This document shows, piece after piece, positions 1 through 8,388 of a DNA stretch of 64,000 nucleotides (its first letter is position 1; every line of letters starts with the position of its first letter). Where the stretch lies: contig NZ_SCMP01000001.1 in the NCBI RefSeq assembly GCF_005502935.1, positions 248,001 to 312,000 on the forward strand. Reading direction: 5' to 3'. Both the position numbers and the translations under genes were made by a program. Below the pieces are notes generated by a model. That model did no database searches. It saw nothing but the letters and a program-made list of their open reading frames with translations, and was not told the origin of the DNA. Source of the DNA: Pseudomonas sp. 2FG (GTDB lineage Bacteria > Pseudomonadota > Gammaproteobacteria > Pseudomonadales > Pseudomonadaceae).

Positions 1-350
1 TACAGCTGCCCCAACTGCGCCGCCAGTTGATGCGGATAATGAGTCGGGAAATCCGCGACGATCAACAGATGATGCTGCTGCTCTCGAAGAAAACCGCCGA
101 CGAGCGCATCGCCACCTTCCTGGTCAACCTCTCCGCTCGTTTCCGCGCCCGTGGCTTCTCGGCCCATCAGTTCCGTCTGGCCATGTCGCGCAGCGAAATC
201 GGCAACTACCTGGGCTTGGCGGTGGAAACCGTGTCACGGGTATTCACCCGCTTCCAGCAGAACGGCCTGATCGCCGCCGAAGGCAAGGAAATCCAAATCC
301 TCGACCCTATCGGGCTGTGCGCCCTGGCCGGCGGCAACCTCGAAGGCTGA
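1..350 (+). CDS. anr: Anr, FNR-type anaerobic regulator (3' part)
   Basis: This is the C-terminal part of a CRP/FNR-family oxygen-responsive activator. The frame is open from the window edge, so the start and the N-terminal Fe-S cysteine region lie outside. About 115 residues remain. They include the end of the dimerisation helix, a winged helix-turn-helix with the segment [20 protein letters not shown] (about residues 60-80 of the visible part), and the Anr-like ending LCALAGG. Family knowledge: Anr controls denitrification, arginine deiminase and other low-oxygen genes by binding TTGAT-N4-ATCAA. It is followed by apt, a neighbour I recall from other Pseudomonas. Identification is strong despite truncation. 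Confidence 0.95.
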   Translation, partial: QLPQLRRQLMRIMSREIRDDQQMMLLLSKKTADERIATFLVNLSARFRARGFSAHQFRLAMSRSEIGNYLGLAVETVSRVFTRFQQNGLIAAEGKEIQILDPIGLCALAGGNLEG

Positions 351-457
351 ACACTGTCCCGACTGTCGAGACTGTCCCGGCTGCCGAACCGTTAAACCTG
401 ATCACGCCAGGCTTGCTAGAATTTCCGCACGCCCGCCAGCCGTAGGACTCCGTGCCG

Positions 458-1006
458 ATGATCTTCGACGAATTCAGTATCAAATCCCTGATCCGCCCCG
501 TGCCCGACTTCCCCAAACCCGGGGTGATCTTTCGTGACATCACCCCGTTATTCCAGTCCCCTCGCGCCCTGCGCATGGTCGCCGACAGCTTTATCCAGCG
601 CTATGTCGAGACCGAGTTCAGCCATGTCGGGGCCATGGACGCACGTGGCTTTCTGATCGGTTCGATCATCGCCTACGCCCTCAACAAGCCGCTGATTCTG
701 TTTCGCAAGCAAGGCAAGCTGCCGGGTGACGTGCTGGCCGAGGGCTACCAGACCGAGTACGGCGAAGCCTTCCTCGAAGTGCATGCCGACAGCCTGTGTG
801 AGGGTGACTCGGTGTTGATGTTCGATGACCTGATTGCCACCGGCGGCACCCTGCTGGCCGCGGCCAATCTGGTGCGGCGCCTGGGCGCGAGCATCTTCGA
901 GGCGGCCGCGATCATCGACCTGCCGGAACTCGGCGGCTCGCAACGATTGCAAGACATCGGCATCCCAACGTTCTGCCTGACGACCTTTGCACTCAGCGAT
1001 CGCTGA
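458..1006 (+). CDS. apt: Adenine phosphoribosyltransferase
   Basis: Apt converts adenine and PRPP to AMP in the cytoplasmic purine salvage pathway. The ATG at 458 gives 182 residues, the length I recall for Pseudomonas Apt; a GTG two codons upstream is possible but the protein is expected to begin MIFDEF. Visible family marks are [16 protein letters not shown] near residue 20, the [11 protein letters not shown] segment near 55-65, and the PRPP-binding loop [17 protein letters not shown] at about 119-135. A strong GC-rich hairpin follows at 1030. Nothing appears missing. Confidence 0.97.
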   Translation: MIFDEFSIKSLIRPVPDFPKPGVIFRDITPLFQSPRALRMVADSFIQRYVETEFSHVGAMDARGFLIGSIIAYALNKPLILFRKQGKLPGDVLAEGYQTEYGEAFLEVHADSLCEGDSVLMFDDLIATGGTLLAAANLVRRLGASIFEAAAIIDLPELGGSQRLQDIGIPTFCLTTFALSDR

Positions 1007-1029
1007 TCCGCAGCCCTACAGTTGTTACC

Positions 1030-1075
1030 GTGCAGCGGCCCGGCCGGAGCACTCCCGCCGGGCCGCTGCACTTTG
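1030..1075 (+). terminator. Probable apt terminator hairpin
   Basis: A 14-bp GC-rich stem (GTGCAGCGGCCCGG paired with CCGGGCCGCTGCAC) with a short loop lies 24 nt after the apt stop and is followed by TTTGG. The T-tract is weak. Confidence 0.6.
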
Positions 1076-1111
1076 GATGGGTGTCCTTGCCCACGGCTTC
1101 GCCTAATCATT

Positions 1112-1142
1112 GACAGTGATTAATGACACAATCATCACTGTC
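1112..1142. promoter_or_regulatory. Inverted repeat, possible operator
   Basis: Perfect 9-bp arms GACAGTGAT and ATCACTGTC are separated by 13 bp, in the spacer upstream of the metal-dependent hydrolase gene. The arms differ from the adjacent hairpin element at 1176. A dimeric regulator site is the simplest reading, but no candidate regulator is adjacent apart from the TetR gene at 2210. Confidence 0.4.
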
Positions 1143-1175
1143 ATCGCGAGCCGTACAACAACAAGGGTCGCCAAT

Positions 1176-1315
1176 CAGGCTGTGTGAAAACGTAGCGAGC
1201 GAAGGTTAGACAAGGCAAAAACAGGCGAGAAAGCGCAGTTTACCGGTTGTAAATGAGCATTTTGAGCCTGTTTTTAACGCCGGATAACCGAGCGCAGTAG
1301 TTTTCCCACAGCCTG
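1176..1315. repeat. Long palindromic element, family A copy 1
   Basis: An imperfect palindrome of about 140 bp. The outer arms (CAGGCTGTGTGAAAAC and its near-complement at the right end) and the inner arms (CAAAAACAGGC against GCCTGTTTTT) both pair, so the whole unit can fold on itself. The inner part is closely repeated at 9138 and 46090. It carries CAAGGC in the left arm and GCGCAGTAG in the right arm. It ends about 30 bp before the next start codon. No open frame lies inside. Confidence 0.85.
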
Positions 1316-1346
1316 CAGCCGCGACCCGAGAGCCGAGGAGCCGCCC

Positions 1347-2177
1347 ATGACTACCAGTGCCAAACTGCCCAGCGCCAGTTTCCCCGTGCGCCGGATGGAT
1401 TTCAGCTTCGCCCAGACCGAGAAATACTGGTGGAGTGGCGACCCGTTCATGAGCCACTTCATGAACAACCTCTCGTCGCTGTTTCCCTACGGCGAGATGT
1501 TCTTCGTCGACAGCGTGCGCGCGGTGCGCGAGCGGATCACCGGGCCGCAGTTGAAGAAAGACATCGGCGCCTTCATCGGCCAGGAGGCCATGCACTCCAA
1601 GGAGCACGCGGCCTACAACGAATACGCGGCCAAACACGCTATCGACCTGGAGCGCCTGGAGCTGCGGATCAAGGTACTGCTGGAGTGGGTGACCAAGATC
1701 ACCACCAAGAAACAGCGCCTGGCCGCCACCTGCGCGCTGGAACACTTCACCGCCACCATGGCCCAGCAACTGCTGCAGCGTGAAGACCTGACCACCCAGA
1801 TCGACGACCCGAAGCTGTACCAGCTGTGGATGTGGCACGCCATCGAGGAAAACGAGCACAAGGCGGTGTGCTATGACGCCTACCAGGCGATAGGCGGCGG
1901 CTATTTCACCCGTGTCGCCATGATGGCCATCTCCACCCTGATCTTCTTCGGCGTGATCGGCTGGTTCCAGCTACACCTGCTGCGCAAGGATCGCCAACTG
2001 TTCAACTGGGCGAGCTGGCGGAATGGCCTGCGCGCCCTGTTCAGCCCGCGCGATGGCTTCCTCACCAAGCTGATCCGGCCTTACCTGGACTACTACCGAC
2101 CTGGCTTCCACCCCCTCGACCACGACACCAAGACGCTGGAACAGTGCTGGAAAGAACGCCTCGGTTTTAGCGGTTAA
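1347..2177 (+). CDS. Ferritin-like metal-dependent hydrolase family protein
   Basis: A 276-residue protein of the family annotated as predicted metal-dependent hydrolase (PF10118 type). Likely metal ligands are visible in helices: GQEAMHSKEH (about residues 72-81), ALEHFT (about 133) and WHAIEENEHKAV (about 162-173), an E/ExxH pattern like a ferritin-fold di-metal site. A hydrophobic stretch near residues 190-210 could be membrane associated. The substrate is unknown. It stands alone between apt and a convergent TetR gene, behind a long palindromic element. The family call is fairly sure; the enzymatic role is not. Confidence 0.75.
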   Translation: MTTSAKLPSASFPVRRMDFSFAQTEKYWWSGDPFMSHFMNNLSSLFPYGEMFFVDSVRAVRERITGPQLKKDIGAFIGQEAMHSKEHAAYNEYAAKHAIDLERLELRIKVLLEWVTKITTKKQRLAATCALEHFTATMAQQLLQREDLTTQIDDPKLYQLWMWHAIEENEHKAVCYDAYQAIGGGYFTRVAMMAISTLIFFGVIGWFQLHLLRKDRQLFNWASWRNGLRALFSPRDGFLTKLIRPYLDYYRPGFHPLDHDTKTLEQCWKERLGFSG

Positions 2178-2209
2178 AAAACACCGCACGAAGCGGACTG
2201 GCTGAGTTT

Positions 2210-2935
2210 TCAGCCCTCCGCTTCGCCGCTCAGATTCAATACGCCCAGGCTTTGCAACAAGGTCGCGCCGGCGAACATCATCAGGATCTGCGCCTGGGCC
2301 TGGGCACAGATGGCCGTGCGCCGTTCCGGTTGTTCGATATAGTCCAGTGATTGCTGGAATAGCTGGCGGCTGATCAGCGAGGAGACCTGGCGAATCGCGG
2401 CCTTATCCAGACTCGGCAGCAACTGCAACTCGCCGATGTCCTCCGCCATATCATCGGCAAACTCATCCATCACCCGCCGCAAAGCCTCACGCAGCACCGG
2501 CGAAGCGCCATGCAGCTCGCGCATGCCGACGATAAAGGCTTGCGGGTTGTCGGCGACGAAGGCGAAAAACAGCTCGACCGTCTCGCAGCAGACCCGCCGC
2601 CCACGGCCCAGGTCGATGCCCAGCGGCAGGGCTTTGGCCGCCACTTCGCGCAGCGAGTCATCGGCCCGCTGCGCCGCCTGCCGGCGTAGATCACGCAGCG
2701 GCTGACGGATCTGCGCCGCCATTTCGCCAATCAGCGCCAAGCCCAGATCATCGACCGTCTTGAAGTGCCTATAAAAGGTGTTCGGGTTCAACCCCGCGGC
2801 GCGCGCCAACTCGCGCAGGCCTAAGCGGCTCAGGCTGCGGGACTCGGCAGCCAGGCGCAGCGCGGCATTCATCAACAAGCGCTTGCCCTGCGCCTCGACC
2901 ACTTTGGGTGGGCTGACCTCTACCGCTACTTTCAT
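2210..2935 (-). CDS. TetR/AcrR-family regulator (FabR-like)
   Basis: A 241-residue TetR-type repressor. The ATG at 2935 is chosen because the TetR N-terminal helix begins shortly after it; the frame extends further upstream only through promoter-like DNA. The helix-turn-helix GLRELARAAGLNPNTFYRHF lies at about residues 33-52 and resembles that of FabR, a regulator of unsaturated fatty acid synthesis. The C-terminal half is a ligand-binding helical domain. It is transcribed divergently from the monooxygenase/SDR pair, so it probably controls them. The ligand is not inferable. Confidence 0.85.
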   Translation of the reverse strand: MKVAVEVSPPKVVEAQGKRLLMNAALRLAAESRSLSRLGLRELARAAGLNPNTFYRHFKTVDDLGLALIGEMAAQIRQPLRDLRRQAAQRADDSLREVAAKALPLGIDLGRGRRVCCETVELFFAFVADNPQAFIVGMRELHGASPVLREALRRVMDEFADDMAEDIGELQLLPSLDKAAIRQVSSLISRQLFQQSLDYIEQPERRTAICAQAQAQILMMFAGATLLQSLGVLNLSGEAEG

Positions 2936-2953
2936 CGTGCTCGACCCACTCTT

Positions 2954-3001
2954 CGGAAGATTGGCTCTACGGAAAATTGACCCTACGGAAGATCGGCTTG
3001 A
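2954..3001. repeat. Three tandem 16-bp repeats in the TetR/monooxygenase promoter
   Basis: Three consecutive 16-bp units (2954-2969, 2970-2985, 2986-3001), each starting CGGAARATYGG or CGGAAAATTGA. They lie between divergent genes directly upstream of GTATAC-rich dyads. They may be regulator sites or a small replication-slippage array. Confidence 0.6.
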
Positions 3002-3004
3002 CCC

Positions 3005-3057
3005 TTCGGTATACGGGTGTATACATACCCTCCAGGTAGACAAGCGTATACACCGAA
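3005..3057. promoter_or_regulatory. Candidate TetR operator region with GTATAC dyads
   Basis: Repeated GTATAC-centred motifs occur here: TTCGGTATAC at 3005, GGGTGTATACATACCC (imperfect palindrome) at 3015-3030, and GTATACACCGAA at 3046-3057, which is the reverse complement of TTCGGTGTATAC. They sit just upstream of the monooxygenase ribosome site and about 70 nt from the TetR start, a typical place for a self-regulating TetR operator. Confidence 0.5.
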
Positions 3058-3081
3058 AACAAGCATAACAGGAGCTTGGTC

Positions 3082-4644
3082 ATGAGCGCACAACCTGCCG
3101 TCCCACCTACCACTGCCAGACACACCAAGATCGCCATCATCGGCACCGGCTTCTCCGGCCTGGGCATGGCGATCCGCCTGAAGCAGCAAGGCGAAAATGA
3201 CTTCCTGCTGTTCGAGAAGGCAGGCGGCGTCGGCGGCACCTGGCGGGTCAACAATTACCCCGGCTGTGGCTGCGATGTGCAATCGCACCTGTATTCCTTT
3301 TCCTTCGAGCAGAACCCCGAGTGGACGCGCATGTTCGCCCCCCAGCCGGAGATCAAGAGCTATCTGGAAGGCTGCTGGGAAAAATACCGCCTGCAGCACA
3401 ACACCCTGCTGCAGACCGAAGTGGCGGGCCTGCGCTGGGATGACGAGTTGCAGCTGTGGCACCTCCATGATGCGGCCGGCAACCACTACAGCGCGCAGTT
3501 CGTGGTGTCCGGTATGGGCGCCCTGTCGACCCCATCGATCCCCCAACTGCACGGCCTGGAGCGTTTTGCCGGCAAGCTGTTCCACTCGCAGCAGTGGGAT
3601 CACGCCTATGACCTCACAGGCAAACGCGTTGCGGTGATCGGCACGGGCGCTTCGGCTATCCAGTTCGTCCCGCAGATCCAGCAACAGGTCGGCCAGCTTG
3701 ACCTCTACCAGCGCACCGCGCCCTGGATCATGCCGAAACCGGACCGCGCCATCCGCGAGGCCGAGCGTGAGCGCTTCAAGCGGTTCCCGCTGGCGCAGAA
3801 GCTCTGGCGCGGCTTGATCTACACGCTGCTGGAAAGCCGCGTGATTGGCTTCGCCTGGGCGCCGCGCATGATGAAACTGGCGCAATGGGCCGGTAAGGCG
3901 TTTATCCACAAGCAGATCAAGGATCCCGTGCTGCGCGCCAAGGTCACCCCGGACTACCGCATGGGCTGCAAGCGCGTGCTGATCTCCAACGACTACTTCC
4001 CGGCCCTGACCCAGCCGAATGTCGAGGTGATCACCGACGGCATCCAGGAAATCCGCGCGCACAGCATCCTCAGCGCCGACGGCCGAGAGCGGCAGATCGA
4101 CGCGATCATCTTCGGCACCGGCTTCACCCCGAGCGACCCCATGCCGCGCGGGGTGATCTTCGGCCGTAACGGTGTCGACCTGCTCGACACCTGGCCAGAC
4201 GGCCCGCAGGCCTACAAGGGCACCCTGACGGCGGGCTTCCCCAACCTGTTCTTCCTGATGGGGCCGAACACCGGGCTGGGGCACAACTCGATGGTTTATA
4301 TGATCGAGTCGCAGATTCACTACGTGCTCGGCGCCCTCAACCTGCTGAGCGAACGCAAGCTGCGGAGCCTGGAGGTCAAACGCGCGGTTCAAGACAGCTT
4401 CAACGCCAAGCTTCAAGGCCAGCTCGGCAACAGCGTGTGGAACGCCGGCGGCTGCAAGAGCTGGTATCTGCACCCGGTCAGCGGCCGTAACTGCACGGTC
4501 TGGCCCGGCTTCACCTGGCGCTTCCGCCTGCTCACGCGCAACTTCGACCCGGCGGCCTATCACTTCAACCGCGCCCAACCCGCTCACCCGGCCCAGGGCT
4601 TTATGCCGGCCGTAGCCCGTCAGACTGAAGAGGTCAGCGCATGA
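3082..4644 (+). CDS. Flavin-containing (Baeyer-Villiger type) monooxygenase
   Basis: A 520-residue FAD/NADPH monooxygenase. The ATG at 3082 has AGGAG seven bases upstream. It shows the FAD Rossmann motif GTGFSGLG (about residues 21-28), GGTWRVNNYPG (about 52-62), the second dinucleotide motif GTGASAIQ near 188, and FAGKLFHSQQWDH, which fits the Baeyer-Villiger fingerprint FxGxxxHxxxW. IIFGTGFTPSD near 345 closes the FAD site. Such enzymes insert oxygen next to a ketone or hydroxylate hydrophobic substrates. It overlaps the SDR gene by 4 bp, so the two are translationally coupled. An alcohol-to-ketone-to-ester route is plausible but the substrate is unknown. Confidence 0.9.
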   Translation: MSAQPAVPPTTARHTKIAIIGTGFSGLGMAIRLKQQGENDFLLFEKAGGVGGTWRVNNYPGCGCDVQSHLYSFSFEQNPEWTRMFAPQPEIKSYLEGCWEKYRLQHNTLLQTEVAGLRWDDELQLWHLHDAAGNHYSAQFVVSGMGALSTPSIPQLHGLERFAGKLFHSQQWDHAYDLTGKRVAVIGTGASAIQFVPQIQQQVGQLDLYQRTAPWIMPKPDRAIREAERERFKRFPLAQKLWRGLIYTLLESRVIGFAWAPRMMKLAQWAGKAFIHKQIKDPVLRAKVTPDYRMGCKRVLISNDYFPALTQPNVEVITDGIQEIRAHSILSADGRERQIDAIIFGTGFTPSDPMPRGVIFGRNGVDLLDTWPDGPQAYKGTLTAGFPNLFFLMGPNTGLGHNSMVYMIESQIHYVLGALNLLSERKLRSLEVKRAVQDSFNAKLQGQLGNSVWNAGGCKSWYLHPVSGRNCTVWPGFTWRFRLLTRNFDPAAYHFNRAQPAHPAQGFMPAVARQTEEVSA

Positions 4645-5528
4645 AATCCTTCGAGAACAAAGTCGCCGCCATCACCGGCGCCGGCTCCGGTATCGGCCGC
4701 GCGCTGGCCTACGGTCTAGCGCGCCAGGGCTGCCATCTGGCGCTCGCCGACCTGAACGGCGAAGCCCTGGCGGAAACCGCCGCCCAGGCGCGCCTTCTCG
4801 GCGTACAGGTGACGGAGAGCCAGGTCAACGTCGCCGACCGCGACGCCGTACACGCCTGGGCCGAGCAGGTGGTACTGGATCACGGCCGGGTCAACCTGAT
4901 CTTCAACAACGCCGGCGTGGCCCAGGGCGGCACCGTGGAAGGCAACGATTACGCCGACTACGAGTGGATCATGAACATCAACTTCTGGGGCGTGGTGCAC
5001 GGCAGCAAGGCCTTCCTGCCGCACCTGCAGGCAGCGGGCGAAGGCCATATCGTCAACGTCTCCAGCGTGTTCGGGCTGTTTGCCCAACCGGGCATGAGCG
5101 CCTACAACGCCAGCAAGTTCGCCGTGCGCGGCTTCACCGAGTCGCTGCGTCAGGAACTGGACATGGAAGGCCGCGGCGTGTCGGCCAGCTGCGTGCACCC
5201 GGGCGGGATCAAGACCAACATCGCCAAGACCGCGCGGATGAACGACAGCCTGAGCAAGGTCACCGGGCAAGGCGCCGATCAGGCGCGCCAGCAGTTCAAC
5301 GACCAACTGCTGCGCACCACCCCGGACAAGGCGGCCCAAGTGATCATGCGCGGCGTGCTACGCAACAACCGGCGCATCCTGATCGGCGCCGACGCCCGGG
5401 CGCTGGACGCCCTGCAGCGCCTGCTGCCGGCCCTCTACCAGCGTCTGCTGGTCGGCTCCATGCGCCTGGCCGCCCGTTTTGCGCCCAAGCCGAAATACTC
5501 GGGCAACAGCCAGGAAGTGGCTGAATAA
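4641..5528 (+). CDS. Short-chain dehydrogenase/reductase
   Basis: A 295-residue classical SDR. The cofactor motif TGAGSGIGRA is at residues 12-21, NNAGV at about 89-93, and the catalytic S141/S142, Y155 and K159 are in NVSS and YNASK. The start overlaps the monooxygenase stop (ATGA), so the two form an operon. The enzyme probably interconverts an alcohol and a carbonyl that the monooxygenase uses or makes. A C-terminal stretch of about 40 residues beyond the core may help membrane association. A 12-bp hairpin follows at 5561. Confidence 0.9.
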   Translation: MKSFENKVAAITGAGSGIGRALAYGLARQGCHLALADLNGEALAETAAQARLLGVQVTESQVNVADRDAVHAWAEQVVLDHGRVNLIFNNAGVAQGGTVEGNDYADYEWIMNINFWGVVHGSKAFLPHLQAAGEGHIVNVSSVFGLFAQPGMSAYNASKFAVRGFTESLRQELDMEGRGVSASCVHPGGIKTNIAKTARMNDSLSKVTGQGADQARQQFNDQLLRTTPDKAAQVIMRGVLRNNRRILIGADARALDALQRLLPALYQRLLVGSMRLAARFAPKPKYSGNSQEVAE

Positions 5529-5560
5529 AGGGCGCTACCGGTAGAACCCAGTAAAAACAG

Positions 5561-5590
5561 AGGGCGGCGGTTCAACGAACCGCCGCCCTT
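5561..5590 (+). terminator. Hairpin after the SDR gene
   Basis: A 12-bp perfect stem GGGCGGCGGTTC / GAACCGCCGCCC with a 3-nt loop starts about 33 nt after the SDR stop. It is followed by TTGG, so a T-run is nearly absent. It separates the monooxygenase operon from the aat promoter. Confidence 0.6.
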
Positions 5591-5643
5591 GGTGCGTCAG
5601 CCAGCCGAACAGCAATTTCTGCAACGGAAAACCCGCCAACTCG

Positions 5644-5688
5644 TTCGGAAAACCGAATGCGCATCACCCCTCTATTCGGAAGACCGGA
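5644..5688 (+). promoter_or_regulatory. AauR activator sites upstream of aatJ
   Basis: TTCGGAAAACCGAA at 5644-5657 matches exactly the TTCGGNNNNCCGAA motif described for the acidic amino acid regulator AauR of P. putida. A second, imperfect copy TTCGGAAGACCGGA lies at 5675-5688, about 31 bp downstream (three helical turns). Both lie 90-145 bp upstream of a sigma-54 promoter, the usual upstream activator position. The gene for AauR itself is at 12517. Confidence 0.88.
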
Positions 5689-5774
5689 CACAACGCATTT
5701 CTCCCCGCGCACAAATACTAAAAATAATCTTTTAAATTCAAATACTTAAAAAACTAAATCAAACCCAAAAAAGC

Positions 5775-5790
5775 TGGCATATATCCTGCT
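5775..5790 (+). promoter_or_regulatory. Sigma-54 (-24/-12) promoter of aatJ
   Basis: TGGCATATATCCTGCT has the invariant GG and GC spaced as in the consensus TGGCACG-N4-TTGCW. It lies in AT-rich DNA about 90 bp upstream of aatJ and downstream of two AauR sites. This fits RpoN-dependent, AauR-activated transcription of the aat operon. Confidence 0.88.
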
Positions 5791-5881
5791 CTTAGACATG
5801 GGAGGAATGCGAACCGACATCTGAACTCGTTCAGCGCCCCTGTCGTAGTCCCAACATAACAACAAGCCGAGGAAAAGACTC

Positions 5882-6790
5882 ATGCGTATCGTTCCCCACC
5901 TGTTGGGCGCAGCCATCGCTGCCGCTCTGCTGACCACCCAGGCCCACGCCAACGAACTCACCGGCACCCTGAAGAAGATCAAGGATTCCGGCACCATCAC
6001 CCTCGGCCACCGCGACGCCTCCATCCCCTTCTCCTACCTGGGCAACGATCCGCGCCAGCCGGTCGGCTACTCCCATGACCTGCAGCTGAAAGTGGTCGAG
6101 GCGATCAAGCAGGAACTCGGCCTGCCGGAGCTGAAGGTGCGCTACAACCTGGTCACCTCGCAGACCCGTATCCCGCTGGTGCAGAACGGCACAGTCGACC
6201 TGGAGTGCGGCTCCACCACCAACAACATCGAGCGCCAGCAACAGGTCGACTTCTCGGTCGGCATCTTCGAGGTGGGCACCCGCCTGCTGACCAAGAAGAC
6301 CTCCGGCGTCAGCGACTTCGCCGACCTCAAGGGCAAGAACGTGGTGACCACCGCCGGCACCACCTCCGAGCGCCTGATCAAGACGATGAACGCCGAGAAG
6401 CAGATGGGCATGAACATCATCTCGGCCAAGGACCATGGCGAATCCTTCCTGATGCTCGAGTCGAGCCGCGCCGTGGCCTTCATGATGGACGACGCGCTGC
6501 TCTACGGCGAAATGGCCAAGGCCAAGAAGCCGGACGACTGGGTCGTGGTCGGCGCGCCGCAATCCTTCGAGATCTACGGCTGCATGCTGCGCAAGGGTGA
6601 CCAAGGCTTTAAGCAGGTGGTCGACACCGCCATCAGCGCCACCTTCAAGTCCGGCGAAGTCAACGCCATCTACAACAAGTGGTTCCTCCAGCCGGTGCCG
6701 CCGAAGAACCTGAACCTGAATTTCCCCATGAGCGATGAGCTGAAGAAGCTGATCGCCAACCCCACCGACAAGTCTGCAGAACAGATCTGA
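5882..6790 (+). CDS. aatJ: Glutamate/aspartate ABC transporter, periplasmic binding protein
   Basis: A 302-residue family 3 solute-binding protein. A Sec signal peptide is evident (MRIVPHLLGAAIAAALL, cleavage predicted after AHA at about residue 23). The mature part has the binding-protein pattern GTITLGHRDASIPFSYLG, LVQNGTVDLECGSTTNNIER near 100-120 and AGTTSERLIK. It delivers acidic amino acids from the periplasm to the AatQMP membrane complex. It is first in the operon, directly downstream of AauR sites and a sigma-54 promoter. Hairpins in the spacer before aatQ suggest it is made in excess over the permeases, as is common for binding proteins. Confidence 0.94.
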   Translation: MRIVPHLLGAAIAAALLTTQAHANELTGTLKKIKDSGTITLGHRDASIPFSYLGNDPRQPVGYSHDLQLKVVEAIKQELGLPELKVRYNLVTSQTRIPLVQNGTVDLECGSTTNNIERQQQVDFSVGIFEVGTRLLTKKTSGVSDFADLKGKNVVTTAGTTSERLIKTMNAEKQMGMNIISAKDHGESFLMLESSRAVAFMMDDALLYGEMAKAKKPDDWVVVGAPQSFEIYGCMLRKGDQGFKQVVDTAISATFKSGEVNAIYNKWFLQPVPPKNLNLNFPMSDELKKLIANPTDKSAEQI

Positions 6791-6799
6791 AGGTGATGC

Positions 6800-6861
6800 C
6801 CCCTCCTCTCCCACAAGGCGAGGAGGGGGCGGGGAACCGGGAGAGGCACTCGCCCTCTCCC
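6800..6861 (+). promoter_or_regulatory. Intercistronic hairpins between aatJ and aatQ
   Basis: Two stems lie just after aatJ: CCCCTCCTC / GAGGAGGGG at 6800-6828, and GGGAGAGG / CCTCTCCC around 6839-6861. Neither has a T-tract. They probably act as a 3' mRNA stabiliser or partial attenuator that keeps the binding protein above the permeases. Confidence 0.5.
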
Positions 6862-6976
6862 ACTCTCCAACTGAATGGACAAGGGGCCATCCGCTACCCG
6901 CGGATGGGGCGCGCTCGCGCGTGCCCGGCCCCCGACTCCGCGCCATTGCTTTCGCGACACCCGAGGGGAAACCCGC

Positions 6977-7723
6977 ATGAATTACAACTGGGACTGGGGC
7001 GTGTTCTTCAAGTCCACCGGCATCGGCAGCGAAATCTACCTGGACTGGTTCGTCACCGGCCTGGGCTGGACCATCGCCGTCGCCCTGGTGGGCTGGATCA
7101 TCGCCCTGCTGCTGGGCTCGCTGCTCGGCGTGCTGCGCACCGTGCCGAACCGCTGGGTCTCCGGCCTCGCCACCACCTACGTGGAAATCTTCCGCAACGT
7201 GCCGCTGCTGGTGCAGCTGTTTCTCTGGTATTTCCTGGTGCCGGACCTGCTGCCCGAGCCGCTGGAGCTGTGGTTCAAGCAGGACTTGAACCCGGCCACT
7301 TCGGCCTACCTGAGCGTGGTGGTGTGCCTCGGCCTGTTCACCGCCGCACGGGTCTGCGAGCAGGTGCGCACCGGTATCCAGGCGCTGCCCAAGGGCCAGA
7401 CCGCCGCGGCCTATGCCATGGGCTTCAAGTTGCCGCAGATCTACCTCAACGTGCTGCTGCCGCAGGCCTATCGCATCATCATTCCGCCGCTCACCTCGGA
7501 GTTCCTCAACATCTTCAAGAACTCCTCGGTGGCGTCCTTGATCGGCCTGATGGAGCTGCTGGCGCAGACCAAACAGACCGCCGAGTTCTCCGCCAACCTG
7601 TTCGAAGCCTTCACCCTGGCCACGCTGATCTACTTCACGCTGAACATGGGCCTGATGCTGTTCATGCGCATGATCGAGCAGAGAGTCGCGGTGCCGGGCC
7701 TGATCTCCGTGGGAGGTAAATGA
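6977..7723 (+). CDS. aatQ: Glutamate/aspartate ABC transporter permease
   Basis: A 248-residue inner-membrane permease of the polar amino acid (His/Glu/Gln) family. The ATG at 6977 is used because the protein begins MNYNWDWGVFFKS as I recall for this family; the upstream frame is spacer. Five or so hydrophobic helices are visible. The ABC-contacting EAA loop lies at about residues 140-160 (GIQALPKGQTAAAYAMGF). It partners AatM as a heterodimer and the ATPase AatP. The stop overlaps the aatM start. Confidence 0.92.
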   Translation: MNYNWDWGVFFKSTGIGSEIYLDWFVTGLGWTIAVALVGWIIALLLGSLLGVLRTVPNRWVSGLATTYVEIFRNVPLLVQLFLWYFLVPDLLPEPLELWFKQDLNPATSAYLSVVVCLGLFTAARVCEQVRTGIQALPKGQTAAAYAMGFKLPQIYLNVLLPQAYRIIIPPLTSEFLNIFKNSSVASLIGLMELLAQTKQTAEFSANLFEAFTLATLIYFTLNMGLMLFMRMIEQRVAVPGLISVGGK

Positions 7724-8388
7724 TGGATTTCAGCGCGATAGTCCCCGCCCTGCCGGGCCTGTGGGAAGGCATGCTGATGACCCTGCAGCTGATGGTGCTC
7801 GGCGTGCTCGGCGGCGTGGTCCTCGGCACCCTGCTGGCGCTGCTGCGGCTGTCGCCCAGCAAGCTGCTGTCCAACCTGGCCGGCGCCTACGTCAACTACT
7901 TCCGCTCGATCCCGCTGCTGCTGGTGATCACCTGGTTCTACTTCGCGGTGCCCTTCCTGCTGCGCTGGATCACCGGCGAGGACACCCCGATCGGCGCGTT
8001 CAGCTCCTGCCTGGTGGCCTTCATGATGTTCGAGGCGGCGTATTTCTGCGAGATCGTCCGCGCCGGCATCCAGGCCATTCCCAAGGGCCAGATGGGCGCC
8101 GCCCAGGCACTGGGGATGAGTTACGGGCAGATGATGCGCCTGATCATCCTGCCCCAGGCCTTCCGCAAGATGACCCCGCTGCTGCTGCAGCAGAGCATCA
8201 TCCTGTTCCAGGACACCTCCCTGGTTTACACCGTCGGCCTGATGGACTTCCTCAACGCCTCGCGCTCGCGCGGCGACATCATCGGCCAGCCCCATGAGTT
8301 CCTGATCTTCGCCGGTCTGGTGTATTTCACGATCAGCTTCGCCGCCTCGCTGCTGGTGAAGCATCTGCACAGAAGGTTAGCCGTATGA
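7723..8388 (+). CDS. aatM: Glutamate/aspartate ABC transporter permease
   Basis: A 221-residue second permease subunit. Two adjacent ATGs exist (7720 and 7723). GGAGG at 7712-7716 is six bases from 7723 and only three from 7720, so 7723 is preferred. The EAA loop [22 protein letters not shown] is near residues 120-140. Both permease starts and stops overlap, and the next gene begins 4 bp before its stop, so aatQMP is one translationally coupled unit. Confidence 0.92.
   Translation: MDFSAIVPALPGLWEGMLMTLQLMVLGVLGGVVLGTLLALLRLSPSKLLSNLAGAYVNYFRSIPLLLVITWFYFAVPFLLRWITGEDTPIGAFSSCLVAFMMFEAAYFCEIVRAGIQAIPKGQMGAAQALGMSYGQMMRLIILPQAFRKMTPLLLQQSIILFQDTSLVYTVGLMDFLNASRSRGDIIGQPHEFLIFAGLVYFTISFAASLLVKHLHRRLAV

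Noticed and set aside
1110..1138. TTGACA at 1110 as a -35 box
   Set aside because: No acceptable -10 hexamer at 16-18 bp; the bases belong to the inverted repeat.
2983..4587. Long minus-strand open frame (over 500 codons) opposite the monooxygenase
   Set aside because: It mirrors codon-position GC bias of the real gene, lacks domain-like sequence, and the plus-strand protein has all family motifs.
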